Source of the DNA: Apostichopus japonicus
Lineage: Eukaryota > Echinodermata > Holothuroidea > Aspidochirotida > Stichopodidae
Assembly: GCF_037975245.1 (NCBI RefSeq)
Contig: NC_092579.1
Coordinates: 31,775,166 to 31,839,165, forward strand
Reading direction: 5' to 3'
DNA: 64,000 nt
The notes beneath the pieces are model-generated. The model saw only the letters and a list, made by a program, of their open reading frames with translations, was not told where the DNA came from and made no database searches. Shown piece after piece: positions 1 through 9,780 of this stretch; the first letter of the stretch is position 1; the number at the start of each line of letters is the position of its first letter. Made by a program: the position numbers and the translations under genes.

Positions 1-157
1 GATCGCATTTGGAATAAACGATTAGTAAACACTTTAACAGCCACTTGCTATTATTATTTTTTAGTTATCCCGTCTATAATCCGTAAACATCTCATAAAAT
101 TCCTTGTCAGCCTTTCCTTCCATGAAATAAACGAATGAATAAATAATAATTTCTTCC

Positions 158-343
158 ACATGGTAGCCAAACACCACACCACACTGAGTCAATGAGAAAT
201 CTAGCTAGGCCTAACCATCTGTTTATTCGCTGAAATTGTGACGCAGTTATAAGATATCCATGGAGTACTTTCGTTATTGCTGTTATCTTCGACACATGGT
301 AGCCTAACACCACACTAAGTCAATGGGAAATCTGCCTAACCAT
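158..343. repeat. short direct repeat, 136-bp spacing
   Basis: A segment beginning ACATGGTAGCC at 158 and ending GCCTAACCAT at 218 recurs at 294-343 with small differences (CACCACACTGAGTCAATG versus CACCACACTAAGTCAATG). Both copies have the same orientation. It looks like an old local tandem duplication of about 136 bp. No gene is visible at 1-157 or between the copies. Confidence 0.75.
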
Positions 344-459
344 CGATTTGCGATTTTTTTTTATTTTTATTTTTATATCACACTACGGAGGATGCGGGTA
401 ATAAATTAGGAACCGGGTAGTATGGCGTCGGGCGGGTACCCGGATAACCTGTGCAAACA

Positions 460-969
460 CTACCCAATACACACTAAATCAAAAAGTAATGTGATCCCTT
501 AATCTATTTAGCTCTCACAAGCTAAATGCAACCAATAACTGGATAGCTGACAAGTTGGCCATTCATAGCACCCTCAAGTTTCTATATCATAACCATGCAG
601 ATTGCTTGTTTACTATGAGAGACTGAAGTTTTCCTCACTTGTAAACAAACCTCTTTACTCAGCAGAAATCAATTTCTGTATGCTGTTCCAGGGAAGCCTA
701 AATTGGTCTAAACTTACCTCAACTGACCAAATTTTTGTATCACTTGTACTCTCTTTCATGCTCCTTAACATCCCTGCCAAGAAAATACCAGACACTAATT
801 GATAACATATCAAGAAATTTGTTCTCCTGTTGCTTTTTCTGAATGAGAACACTTGTGGTGGATTGATGTAAATGCTAATATGAGTATGCCATCTTAACTA
901 AAAATTGAAATTTTTAGACTCCACATTAAACCTCTTTTAATGATTGTTTGAGAAGTTGTGACTTACACC
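460..969 (+). repeat. RepA-family copy 1 (left end missing) plus start of leader
   Basis: This stretch matches the RepA repeats at 14,600 and 17,064 in order: ACACTAAATCA, then TGGATAGCTGACAAGTTGGCC, CACTTGTAAACAAACCTCTT, and a degraded right end around 873-888 (GAGTATGCCATCTTAACT). It then runs into the leader segment shared with 7,210 and 13,380 (CCACATTAAACCTC and TTTGAGAAGTTGTGACTTAC). The outer left inverted end seen in the fuller copies (AGGTAGCATACGCC) is absent. It probably belongs to the 5' part of the Mutator-like element whose coding remnant starts near 1,600. It carries no open reading frame worth calling. Confidence 0.7.
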
Positions 970-1600
970 CACGGACGTGGCTAGAAGGGGGGGTGGGTGT
1001 GGGGGGTGTCTCACCCCCCGAACTTGATAAAACTGACGATAGTTGGAAAATTGGAGTGCGACAGCTGGAATTTCCGACTGTCGCACCACAGTTTATCTAG
1101 GCCTATTCATATATTCCTGTGATTGTGAATGACCTAAAAATTGACATTTTCGGTCAAAATTGGCCTTTTATCAGTCATATTTACCATGTTTCCTTGCCAC
1201 TTTCATAAATTGTATCTCGCGATTCTTATACTCCACCACACAAAACTTGGTATGATTTTGAATACTCCAAAAAACATGCCTAATAGAACTACCGTCATAG
1301 GCGTAGGGGCCCAATATGATTTGGGGGGGGGGCTGATCTGGGAAAATATAACCTAAATTGTTCGAGTTTCGCGTGTTACACATGTCAATGTGCATATCAT
1401 ATAGGCATGCACAGGTTTTTACATCGCATGCCAATAACATACAATCATATGCTGTGTAATTATTACCATTCCATATTGGTTAGAATTATTGGGGAAGTCA
1501 ATACAATATTTATGGTAATAATAATATCAGTTTAACCATTGAAAAACACATTGCAAATTAGGTAGGTAGGTAAAAAACATTTGGTTGGGGGAGGCTAATA
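970..1600. other. non-coding stretch with G-rich tract and hairpin
   Basis: No gene is recognised. The left edge is unusually G-rich (985-1006). Bases 1001-1008 (GGGGGGTG) pair perfectly with 1012-1019 (CACCCCCC) around a 3-nt loop. A second G-run (about 10 G) lies near 1,321-1,332, next to TAGGCGTAGGGGCCC. Such G-run edges are common at the ends of decayed transposons in invertebrate genomes, but I cannot pair the two edges as proper terminal repeats. Confidence 0.4.
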
Positions 1601-2784
1601 ACTTTGTGAAGTGAGCGCCTTTGTGGCACCTATTCCTCTTGCAAACTTAGATATGAAGAATTTGTGGGACTTGGCTTAAAGGTTGTGTTTGGATGCATTC
1701 TCTGAAGATACAAAGGTACTGTAAGCTCTGGCCCATCTACAAAGGTTTAAACCAAGAAGCAAACCTGGCAAGAATCCTTCAGAACTAAACATTGCACGGC
1801 AGTCAGGCTTGCATCAGATGTAGATTGGTTCAAGTGCAGCTCATAGAATGCTCAGCAGCATCTCTCTTCCAAGTCCCGCTGTCAGTACACTACAAAAGTC
1901 AGCCAACCAGTTTGGACCTGCAATAGAAGAAATGAATGAAAATGATATATCAGAAAAGGGGTGTATAAAGAAGACACTGCAACTGCATGGCCTCTCAAAA
2001 GACTCTCCAGTTTTTGCAGAATATGATCGTCAATATCATACGTGTCTGCTTAATGCAAAAAGTAAGACTCCATTTGTTCGTGCAAGCCAATAGAGAGATG
2101 TAATTGTTGAGAATGTCACCATTGATAAATTTAATTTTGATTACAATCACAGTAACAACTGTAACTTAATTGGTGAAATGAATAGAAGAAGGGGTCACAA
2201 GTTGCAATGTCCAGTCCATGAGGGCTGTTCAGTAAAGATGCCAATGTCAAAGATGAACAGAATGGTGGAAAGATTTGTGCATCCAAATTACTTACTGGTA
2301 AGAACCCACTAAAGGAGAAGTGCCTAACAACTGATGCTGATGGCAAGGCATGTAAAGGGTTCACTGGTACAATGGCTGCAGCTACTCATTCTGAAACAGA
2401 GAACCATATGCTGTTAGACCAAGTTCACCTACTCAAGTCACTCTGCAGGGCACTGGCTAAAGCAGTACTCTCCTCTGATATGTTACCTGCACAAACTGTG
2501 ACTAGGAAGCACTTGATACAAAAGTGCATTGCAGAGGACTTGACCTGCCTTGTACTGGCAGAGGTGACTACTTGCAGGAATTAAAGCCCTCAAATACGAC
2601 CACTGCAAAGTTATGAAGGCTTTATCAACATGTTAAGACTGCCTTGCAAAGTGCTACATTGGAAATCATTCACATTGCCCGAAGCATTCATTTGTATGCA
2701 AGAGGGGCAGGAAGTACACATTTCCATTCATGCCAAATGCTACAAAGAGATCTCTGCTAATATCCCACACTGATAGCACACAAC
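1601..2784 (+). pseudogene. Mutator-like transposase remnant, 5' and middle part
   Basis: This is a degenerate coding region resembling the large Mutator-like transposase domain family common in marine invertebrates; the family assignment is from memory of its motifs. In order it shows a block around 1848-2093 (LPSPAVSTLQKSANQFGPAI, ending in KTPFVRASQ), then an in-frame stop at 2091-2093 with homology continuing (DVIVENVT). A frameshift follows near 2,270, then the family-like CLTTDADGKA at about 2,335 and an alpha-helical stretch to 2,581. A third frame at 2,640-2,784 has a Cys/His-rich segment (CYIGNHSHCPKHSFVCKRG) typical of the C-terminal half. The frame is cut at 2,784/2,785 by a TIR element and resumes at 6,707. 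At least two frameshifts and several stops make it non-functional. Coding similarity to the piece at 14,091 starts near 1,640. Confidence 0.6.
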
Positions 2785-2814
2785 TACAGTACTGATTTCG
2801 CTTAACTCCCGTTG
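2785..2814 (+). repeat. left terminal inverted repeat (TA element)
   Basis: This 30-bp arm, starting TACAGTACTG, matches 6677-6706 in reverse complement with no mismatch. Confidence 0.92.
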
Positions 2815-2830
2815 CAAAAAAAGCAACGAT

Positions 2831-2880
2831 CGATAAAAAAGGTTGAAAATCGATAAAAAAAATTTGAAAATCGATAAAAA
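2831..2880 (+). repeat. subterminal CGATAAAAA iterations, left
   Basis: CGATAAAAA occurs at 2831, 2851 and 2872, about 20 bp apart, just inside the left TIR. The same word in the same orientation occurs at 6612 and 6632 just inside the right TIR. These may be transposase-binding repeats; that function is inferred. Confidence 0.7.
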
Positions 2881-4394
2881 ACAAATAATTTCATTAAGAT
2901 TTAGACTACTGCGGGCACGGTTGTCAACTTAGTTTCAACGAAATTTCCACGAAAGTTATCGCGATCAACAACGGCAAAGGCAATTCTAGACATATCAAGG
3001 TTGTGACCTACGTTGAATCCTTAGTGTAACTACAGCCGTTTTCAGACTATACCAGAAGTGGCTGAGGAATATTACAAATGTTACAAAAGTTTGATTGTAT
3101 ATAAGACAGAGTAAGTTCTGTACTAGGTGTTTGAAAAATTATTTGGCTAGGATAATAAAAAACTGGTCTTGGTCGATCGTAACAAGTACTTAAGTTAAAG
3201 GCTAGTATTAAACTAAGATAAGTTTAAGTAACTCACCAATGAACGCAGCGTCAGAAAACAAGAAATAAAAAAAAAATTTACACAATGAAACAGTCGTAGC
3301 TGGATATCAAAGAGATCTTTTTTTCCAATAAATTCCTGTGTTACTTGACGTACTACAGTACCGTTTACCGCACTCACTTTCAAACCAAAAAATCTCCCCC
3401 CGGCTTCAATGCACGCAAAATAAAAAACATCCTGTTATTTTCCCCCTAACCCAGCTACTGTAAGTTGCCCGCGAATGCAGACGAACTGCCCTGGTAATTA
3501 AGGTCGCAGCCTGGGTCTGGGCCACCTACAGTATGCTGCTTACATGTGCATTCCCTACCCTGGATATCTCCAGCGACCAAACTTTTTTGAGAGGCCTAGT
3601 CCAATCATAAACCTGGCTTTGTCAATTCACGCCTACCATCTGTTAATTAGCATAGTATTTATCTTCGTGGGGGGTTTAGCACTGCAGAACCTTTGGCTGG
3701 CTTACTCTAGAAGCAAACATTATTTTGCCCCTACTATTCATAATGGAATGGAAACCTGTGGAAAATGAATATATTTTCATTGCTTATTTGAGTATTGTAT
3801 ATTGGGAAGAGCTGATCAAACATTACTGGGGAGGGCTTTCAACTGGCCTGACGGCATGTAAATTTAATTTAATGAGAAGGGGGTTTTTATGAGTCTCCCG
3901 GTATGCGTCACATGAGAAGTAAATGTTTTGTCTTTCGGTTTTATCATCATTTTTCAAGTGGAACAGCTCATAAAATCATATCAATCAAATATCCTTCCTT
4001 AGTTTTACTAATCAGGAATGTTTGACAAGGCATGCAATGCATCGTTCGAAAATGTAATTTTAAACTAGAATTGAAAATGAACAACATAAAACAATATCTG
4101 TGAAGCGTGTGGAGCACAACTTTGAATATTTGTTGTGAAAGAAAACATCATGAACAATGTTTACTGCGTAAATAAATGTTGTGGAACTGGTATGGAGAAA
4201 TTACGTACTGCAGCTTACGTCAGAGAAGCTCATAAATGACACAGGTGGATAGAGCACATCAAAATTCGGTATAGGAAATCCCTACGCAGCTGACAAAAGT
4301 CGATATCTCCTTCCGTTTTCGAGTTATAGGCGATTTTGTGTTTTTGCGATATGGTTTTCAGTATATTTTCATTCAATAAAGTCGTTTTTTTTGT

Positions 4395-4402
4395 GTGTGT
4401 TA
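4395..4402 (+). repeat. 8-bp target site duplication, left (GTGTGTTA)
   Basis: GTGTGTTA here is identical to 5884-5891 and directly abuts the inverted repeat on each side. Confidence 0.88.
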
Positions 4403-5883
4403 TAAGGGTGTGACCTAACAGATATTTCACTAACCATTTAACCGTATAACCTGCCGGTAGGTTAAACTTTTAAACGCTGTTTCCCGATTGCGGCTTTTTC
4501 GACGTAATGTCTCTCAACTTTTAATGAAAATAGGACATTATGAGTACAATAATTAAGGTTTTTTTTTTTCCAAAAAGTAGCACTTCAGGCAACAAGACAA
4601 TGATCAATGTATGTTAATTACTAATTAGGCCCAATAATATTGCCAACATTACGTGTAATAATTGCTGAAAAGAATAACACACCTGATCAGTATATCGTGG
4701 TCTTCAGAAGTTCAGATCACTGAATTTATATAACTCGGCCTTCGGCAACTTCGTAACTTTTGAAGAAAAAAACAATATATTTGTCTATCTATCACAAGAT
4801 TTTAAACAAAAACTCGCCTAACTTAGCAAACTTACCCACCTTTCCTGCTTACTCATTAAAAGTCATGTTTAGAAAACAAATTACGCACGCACGTGTTGTG
4901 GGATGGGTTGTAGCAGCATTTTCTTTCTCTTGTGTCACATACATGATACAGTACTTTACATTTGATACAACAGTTTCTTCAACAACAGCTTCCCAAAATT
5001 GGTGTTGCAATAGGTTAAATTTTAACCGGGCAGTGCAGTACCATTCATAATTTGCATATTACACCAAAATTTACACTCAGCGTCCAGATGGCGGAAGAAT
5101 GTAACATCATGTTCAATGTGTTGTGTCGTTCTCATGGTGCGATGAACTTGGGCAAGTTCAAATGTCAATGACCTACTTATGTTCTATGACCAATGTCAGT
5201 GGGAATTATGTGTGTAAAAACTCGAATTTTTCCAAGTGTTATATATATATAGAAGTTTTACGTAAGCGGAGCAAATTTTGGGGCGGCTCTTTGATTGTGA
5301 GGAAGCACTTACCTAAGCACCAATATTTGTGAAAAATATCGTAAGGTTTATCATTTTCATTCATATTCTTTTATGTTTGCCGCAATCCCGCCCGCAATGC
5401 ATGCACAGTATAATACCATGTGTGGAAAAAATGGCTGTATACGTGCGGACCTGAGAGAGCAAACTGGCCTTGTGTTGTTAATGTTATTACGATACTTTCT
5501 AGAACGACCATTTGCGTCTTTTGGCATCGACATATTTTCACACAGGATTTCACCATGCCATTGATCGATGTACACGGGTGATATATGTCGCAAATATAAA
5601 CTGAGAAGACGAATTGACGACACTATCATGAGCTCGTGACTATTGGCCTACTACTATAGTTATATTGAACACATTATTCATGCCTAAAACATCGTTTTTC
5701 TGTTTTTTATTGATAGTTTGCAGTACATTACTCAGTTCTTTACATATTTTTAAATAATTTTCATGTTTAAAATGTATTTGATTTTTTTTTTTAATTTTCC
5801 GTTTATACAGTTTGTGATTTTCTAAACTGATAGTGCATTTGCGGCCGGTTAAACGGTTAATCGTTTAAACGGTCACACCCTTA
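4403..5883. mobile_element. nested non-autonomous hAT-type transposon
   Basis: The ends are TAAGGGTGTGACC (4403-4415) and its exact reverse complement (5871-5883), flanked by a perfect 8-bp duplication GTGTGTTA. The 8-bp duplication and the TAAGG start match the hAT superfamily rule. The subterminal zones carry several GGTTAAAC/TTAACC words in both orientations (about 4,430-4,470 and 5,845-5,870). There is no reading frame above about 100 codons and no transposase motif, so it is non-autonomous. It is younger than the TA element that contains it. Confidence 0.88.
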
Positions 5884-5891
5884 GTGTGTTA
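5884..5891 (+). repeat. 8-bp target site duplication, right (GTGTGTTA)
   Basis: Identical to 4395-4402. Confidence 0.88.
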
Positions 5892-6611
5892 TCTTGTTCG
5901 GAAATGATCCGAAATGAATGTAATAACTGTTAAGTTTTTCCACTTCTGGTATAAAATTATTCCATCAAAGTTAACCTGAGTAACATGTCTCATGCCAAAT
6001 CTATACTAAACAAAATAGAAAAAATAACAAGAGAAAACGCATTTTTGAAAAATGGAAGCGTCCTAGCAGAATGGGCGGGGCATCTTTATTTTGCTTCAAG
6101 TAACTGCTTCAAGTGTTTTCGCTCGGAAACAAAGTTTCACACTTCAACTCTTATAAAAAACCAAATTTACATCTCTTAAAAATAACTATTTTTTGCAATC
6201 TGCAAGTAAACCAAGTTTATTTATGTCCATTCATTGTTATTTAAATGGTTAAACAGCACTCCAACTTATCTGGAAGGGTGCCTCGTGGTACATAGCGTGT
6301 ACTGCAACCTCCAAGATAGCCTGGCAAAGTTAAGACTTATGTCACTGTGTTTGGGGTTCAGTCAGAAAATGTCCCCCGTCAGTTTTACTACATGTTTCTT
6401 TGAGAGTTACTACTCATGCAAGCCTGAGAATGCTTTCAAACGACTGTACCAAAGTCTAATCGATACTAATAAACGAAGTTACGCGATTTCCGACGTTTCG
6501 CGTAACCACATATTGACCTTTTATTTCGTTTAAAAAAGAATTTCAACGCATCGTTGAAAATTCCACGTAGGAAATGATTGAGATCACCAATCGTTAAAAT
6601 TCGTTGAATTT

Positions 6612-6640
6612 CGATAAAAATCGGCAAATTTCGATAAAAA
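6612..6640 (+). repeat. subterminal CGATAAAAA iterations, right
   Basis: CGATAAAAA occurs at 6612 and 6632, 20 bp apart, in the same orientation as the three copies near the left end of the element. Confidence 0.65.
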
Positions 6641-6676
6641 ACGAAGAAATTTGTTTATTTTCCTTTTAACAAATTT

Positions 6677-6706
6677 CAACGGGAGTTAAGCGAAATCAGT
6701 ACTGTA
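6677..6706 (-). repeat. right terminal inverted repeat (TA element)
   Basis: This is the exact reverse complement of 2785-2814. The transposase sequence resumes at 6707. Confidence 0.92.
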
Positions 6707-7089
6707 AATGAAATACCTGAGACACCCACCTGCAGCAAACGTTTATGGTCCACTCAGTTTCAGACTTCCACTCAAAAAGCAGAGGTAGTCAATAATGCTT
6801 TCGAGTTTCCAATCCAAAACATAGCACAAGCATTTCACGCAACAGTCAGTACAGGGACCACAGTGCCACAAACATTACAAATAAAGGGCCTGAAGAGTCC
6901 ATAGCCAGGAAGATGGAAGCTGCAGGATTAGAGGTGAGCTCAAATAGTCTATGTATCCAGACTCTGAAACAGATGCAAAGGAAACAACAGTATGATAGAC
7001 TATATAACAGAGGCAGAGCATACAGAAGGAGGAGAGCACAACTCAGAGAGAGAGAGAGTACAAGCTACATGGTAGAACTAAAAACATAA
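6707..7089 (+). pseudogene. Mutator-like transposase remnant, C-terminal part
   Basis: This continues the interrupted frame from 2,784. It shows STQKAEVVNNAFEFP, which resembles the conserved Thr-Gln-Lys/Asn-rich segment near the C-terminus of this transposase family, up to a stop near 6,901. A shifted frame then runs through a strongly basic tail (LKQMQRKQQYDRLYNRGRAY, then RRRRAQLRERES) to a stop at 7087-7089. A basic coiled tail after the catalytic domain is usual in the family (from memory). One frameshift near 6,890-6,905 separates the two parts. An (AG)n run at about 7,045-7,060 lies within it. With 1,601-2,784 this is one gene copy, broken by insertion. Confidence 0.6.
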
Positions 7090-7096
7090 ACCAGTC

Positions 7097-7960
7097 CAGT
7101 GATTGATGACATATCAGAAAAGATGTCTCCTGTTGCTTTTTGGCACTTTTTCTGAAGAAGCACACTTGGTACGGATTGATATAGATGCTAATAGGAGTAT
7201 GCCAGCTAAAGTAACAGTTGACATTTCTAAAATCCACTTTCAACCTCTTTTTATGATAGTTTCAGAAGTAATGACTTATATCATTTTTGTTTATCTCTGT
7301 CTATTGTGTGAATCTTCATATGGTGTCTCACACATGTTGTACAGTCTATATGAATAATGCAGTACTGAACTTTAAACAAGTGAGAGCCCAATGGTTGACA
7401 TATTCCCTAGTGTGATTAGAAGTCATTCCATCAGCATGGCTGGCATCTACTGAATGTCTAAATTGTTCTTGGGTCCACACAATGTGTTTTAAGCACAGTC
7501 CCTCAGTTGGTGCTACTTATCCCCTCTGGTGGAAACTTGACGCAAGTTGGCCTTCTTCCCTCTGAAAATTTGATCACTCCCTGTATCGAGTAAACTCTGG
7601 CCCTAAAATGAAAGAGAAAAAGTTACTTGTTACTTTGGCACTGCTTTTCAAAGGTATTTTGTCAGATTTTGTTGCGAAAACTACTCAGGAGACCTATGTT
7701 CTAGCTGTGACCAGATCTAGAATGAGGGCGCTGTTCAAGCAACATTCCTAAATCGTTGTAGTAGATCATATTGACTAGTTTCTCAGTGTAAGTCTTGTCT
7801 TGTATCATTCTATGTGCAGCTATTCAACTGCTTAGACTTCCAATAAATGCTTATAACCATTTAAGCATTTGTATACAAACAAACTAGTGAATAGGTCACT
7901 GGAATTTTGTTGAACTTTGAGGATAAAAAACTGATTATTATTATGAAGAATGGGTACGGT
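7097..7960 (+). repeat. Mutator-like element copy B: RepA right end plus leader
   Basis: 7,097-7,205 matches the right half of RepA (GATTGATGACATATCAGAAA through CTAATAGGAGTATGCCAGCT). 7,205-7,955 is closely matched by 13,365-14,097, including GAGGGCGCTGTTCAA, TTGACTAGTTTCTCAGTGTA and ATGGGTA. In the 13-kb copy this leader runs straight into a transposase start codon. Here the match breaks just after ATGGGTA, and the sequence jumps to the internal TTDADG region, so this copy has a large internal deletion. It has no coding content of its own. Confidence 0.7.
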
Positions 7961-8037
7961 CATGTACCTCACAACTGATGCTGATGGCAAGGCATGTAAT
8001 GGATTCAGTAGAACAATGGCTGCAGCTTATCATTCTG
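7950..8037 (+). pseudogene. Mutator-like transposase fragment (TTDADG region)
   Basis: An ATG at 7950 is followed within a few codons by YLTTDADGKACNGF, matching about 2,335-2,397 of the longer remnant nearly word for word. Similarity ends after CATTCTGA near 8,037, where the minus-strand LINE fragment begins. It matches again after the LINE at 9,180, with about 48 bp of the expected target missing. This is an internal-deletion derivative, further broken by the LINE. Confidence 0.6.
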
Positions 8038-8039
8038 AT

Positions 8040-9179
8040 GTAGTACACCTCGTCTTCGTCTTCGATACGGTGACACATCCGCAAAAAGGGACAATATCTC
8101 ACCACACACACGTCAAGAGAGTAATTAATTAGATCTGACCCGAGTACTGATATAAGTGACAGGATTCACAGAACCACTGGAACTACTAATGAGGTCTGAA
8201 GGCAGACTATTCCAATCCCTAATTGAATTTGGAAAAAAACTATACTTATAGCAATTGGTACTGGCATACAGTTGGCAGAAATGCATATCGTGCATGTTCC
8301 GACTCCTACGCAGAGGCTTTCTTAGGCAGTCAATAGGGATCTGAGCCTGACCATAGATGCCCTTAGCAAATAAGATGATTCTACTTTGTCTGCGCCTCTC
8401 TGCCAAGGGCACCAGGTTTAGGTCCCGTAACAGAGATGAGACAGAGCCAGGCTCTCTTGAATAATCTGAAGCGATGAAACGGGCTGCACGCCTCTGAATG
8501 TTTTCGAGGTTGTGCTGCAAGAAAGCTTGGTGGGGATCCCAGACAGAACTGGCATATTCCAATACTGGCAGGAGGAGACCTTTATATGCAGCCAATTTTG
8601 CATCCTTCGAACAAGGGGATAAGTTTCTACAAAGAACTCCCAATATCCTATTTCCTTTGTTACACACATTTTGAATATTTTTTCCCCAGTTGAGATCTGA
8701 AGTGATATGAATACCCAGATATTTAATACAATCAACCTTAACCAAGTGAACCCCATTGAGCATGTAATTGAAATTTACAGGTTTCCTCTTTCTAGTAATG
8801 GTCATAATGTTACATTTCACCGGCTGGAAACTCATGCCCCAATCTTTAGCCCATTGCCCTAGTATATTAATATCTTCCTGAAGTTGATGACCATCACTGA
8901 CATCATCGATAACCCGATAACAGACACAGTCATCAGCGAACAGTCGGACACCAGAAGAAACAGCATTACCAATATCATTAATATAGGCCAGGAAGAGAAT
9001 GGGTCCCAAAACTGACCCTTGCGGAACACCGGAAGTAACCTTAGAAGGATTAGACCTAGACCCATTGACAACAACCGACTGCTCTCTATCACTCAGAAAA
9101 GCATCCACCCAGCAGAGAACCTGATGTGAAACACCCATAGTGTACAGTTTAGATTTCAATAAACAGGTCTCTCTACAGA
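8040..9179 (-). mobile_element. 5'-truncated non-LTR retrotransposon (LINE), jockey/CR1-like
   Basis: The body is on the minus strand, with its 3' end near 8,040-8,060, where a GACGAAGACGA-type short repeat may be the 3' tail. The 5' end is cut at about 9,179, in mid reverse transcriptase. The flanks on both sides derive from the same Mutator-like copy (7,965-8,037 matches about 2,330-2,397; 9,180-9,213 matches about 2,446-2,487), so the insertion apparently removed about 48 bp of target. 5' truncation is typical of target-primed reverse transcription. Confidence 0.85.
8125..9179 (-). pseudogene. LINE reverse transcriptase, C-terminal two-thirds
   Basis: This is one open frame of about 350 codons. 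Reverse transcriptase motifs appear in order: a block before motif B (WVDAFLSDREQSVVVNG), SGVPQGSVLGPILF, the catalytic FADD box in VRLFADDCVCY, and the KYLGIHI block. Then come the thumb/connection (LLLPVLEYASSVWDP) and the C-terminal FFPNSIRDWNSLP signature typical of jockey/CR1/L2-type elements. The endonuclease domain and the first reverse transcriptase motifs are missing. The frame has no real start: it opens at the junction with foreign DNA, and only a GTG is near 9,183. The retained stretch has no internal stop, so the insertion is fairly recent compared with its surroundings. It would copy RNA into DNA at a nicked target if complete; this fragment cannot. Confidence 0.9.
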
Positions 9180-9330
9180 GCACTGACTAAAGCAGTACTC
9201 TCCTCTGATATATGACAAAATCTACAGTAAACAGGTTAGTAAATTTGCAAGTCTTATTAAGGGCCTGTCACAATGCTATGATGGCTCACAGAGACACAAG
9301 CAATGGATGTGACACCTCCACACATAGGCT
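9180..9330 (+). pseudogene. two joined Mutator-like transposase fragments
   Basis: 9,180-9,213 (GACTAAAGCAGTACTCTCCT) matches about 2,452-2,487. It is followed directly by 9,216-9,312 (CTACAGTAAACAGGTTAGTA, ATGGCTCACAGAGACACAAG), which matches 14,363-14,454. In the longer copies the second segment lies upstream of the first, so the order here is rearranged. No usable reading frame remains. Confidence 0.55.
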
Positions 9331-9772
9331 GTTGTGGCATATGTGGGAGATGTGAAATGATTTGGTACTTAAAAAGTTAATTTCTTTGCACAATACTTTG
9401 AAGAGCAGATGCTGGAATGTGGCTCTTCTCTTAGCTGCCAGGGATAGCATTGTGCGGATAATGCCATATGCTGGTGCCCCTGGCTTACTGATGGTGTAGG
9501 CACCTGTCCACATCCTGCAGCCCTTTGTGTAACTTGTTGGGGCTGATGTATATTTTGCAACATTTGCATTTATTTCATCAGCCCATGCCATCCAATCTTA
9601 GTCTGACATTGTGAAGGTGTGAGCTTTCCATTTACAAATGTGTTACTGTATATAGGCCTATCCTTATTCTGATTGCAGTCTGGGTCTCAATAAAACTGAT
9701 TCTTACACCACATATATTACATTGTAATGTATGCATTTAAATTCTGACTGTCGCTTTTTGCTCTGCTAGGTA
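9331..9772. other. unassigned stretch with a 101-codon minus-strand frame
   Basis: A minus-strand frame at 9591-9286 (starting MAWADEINANVAKY) is open for 101 codons but overlaps transposase-derived DNA at its 3' end. I recognise no domain with confidence. The tryptophan/basic pattern faintly recalls a SANT/Myb-like DNA-binding fold of the kind transposons carry, which is speculation. The rest is AT-rich and featureless. Confidence 0.3.
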
Positions 9773-9780
9773 CACAGTAT
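9773..9780 (+). repeat. 8-bp target site duplication, left (CACAGTAT)
   Basis: CACAGTAT abuts the left inverted repeat. The right partner at 10723-10730 is CACTGTAT, 7 of 8 identical. Confidence 0.75.

Larger units (their letters stand above)
2785..6706. mobile_element. 3.9-kb TA-flanked DNA transposon with perfect 30-bp TIRs (contains a nested hAT)
   Basis: Bases 2785-2814 (starting TACAGTACTGATTTCG) are the exact reverse complement of 6677-6706. The outermost TA on each side is best read as a TA target duplication. Removing 2785-6704 restores one TA and joins the interrupted transposase frame in phase (STQL followed by NEIPETP), which fixes the insertion point. TA duplication and CAGT-type ends fit a Tc1/mariner-like or other TA-targeting element. 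I find no transposase inside, so it looks non-autonomous, about 2.4 kb without the nested hAT. Small open frames at 3544-3768 and 5985-6179 are unrecognised and probably meaningless. Confidence 0.85.

Noticed and set aside
400-450. CCGGGTA...TACCCGG words as transposon ends
   Set aside because: Too short and close together, with no flanking duplication found.
3544-3768. 74-codon frame with a hydrophobic stretch
   Set aside because: It could read as a membrane segment, but it lies inside a transposon with no other coding evidence.
5357-5629. Overlapping short frames on both strands in the nested hAT
   Set aside because: No recognisable domain, overlapping on both strands, within an element that lacks coding capacity.
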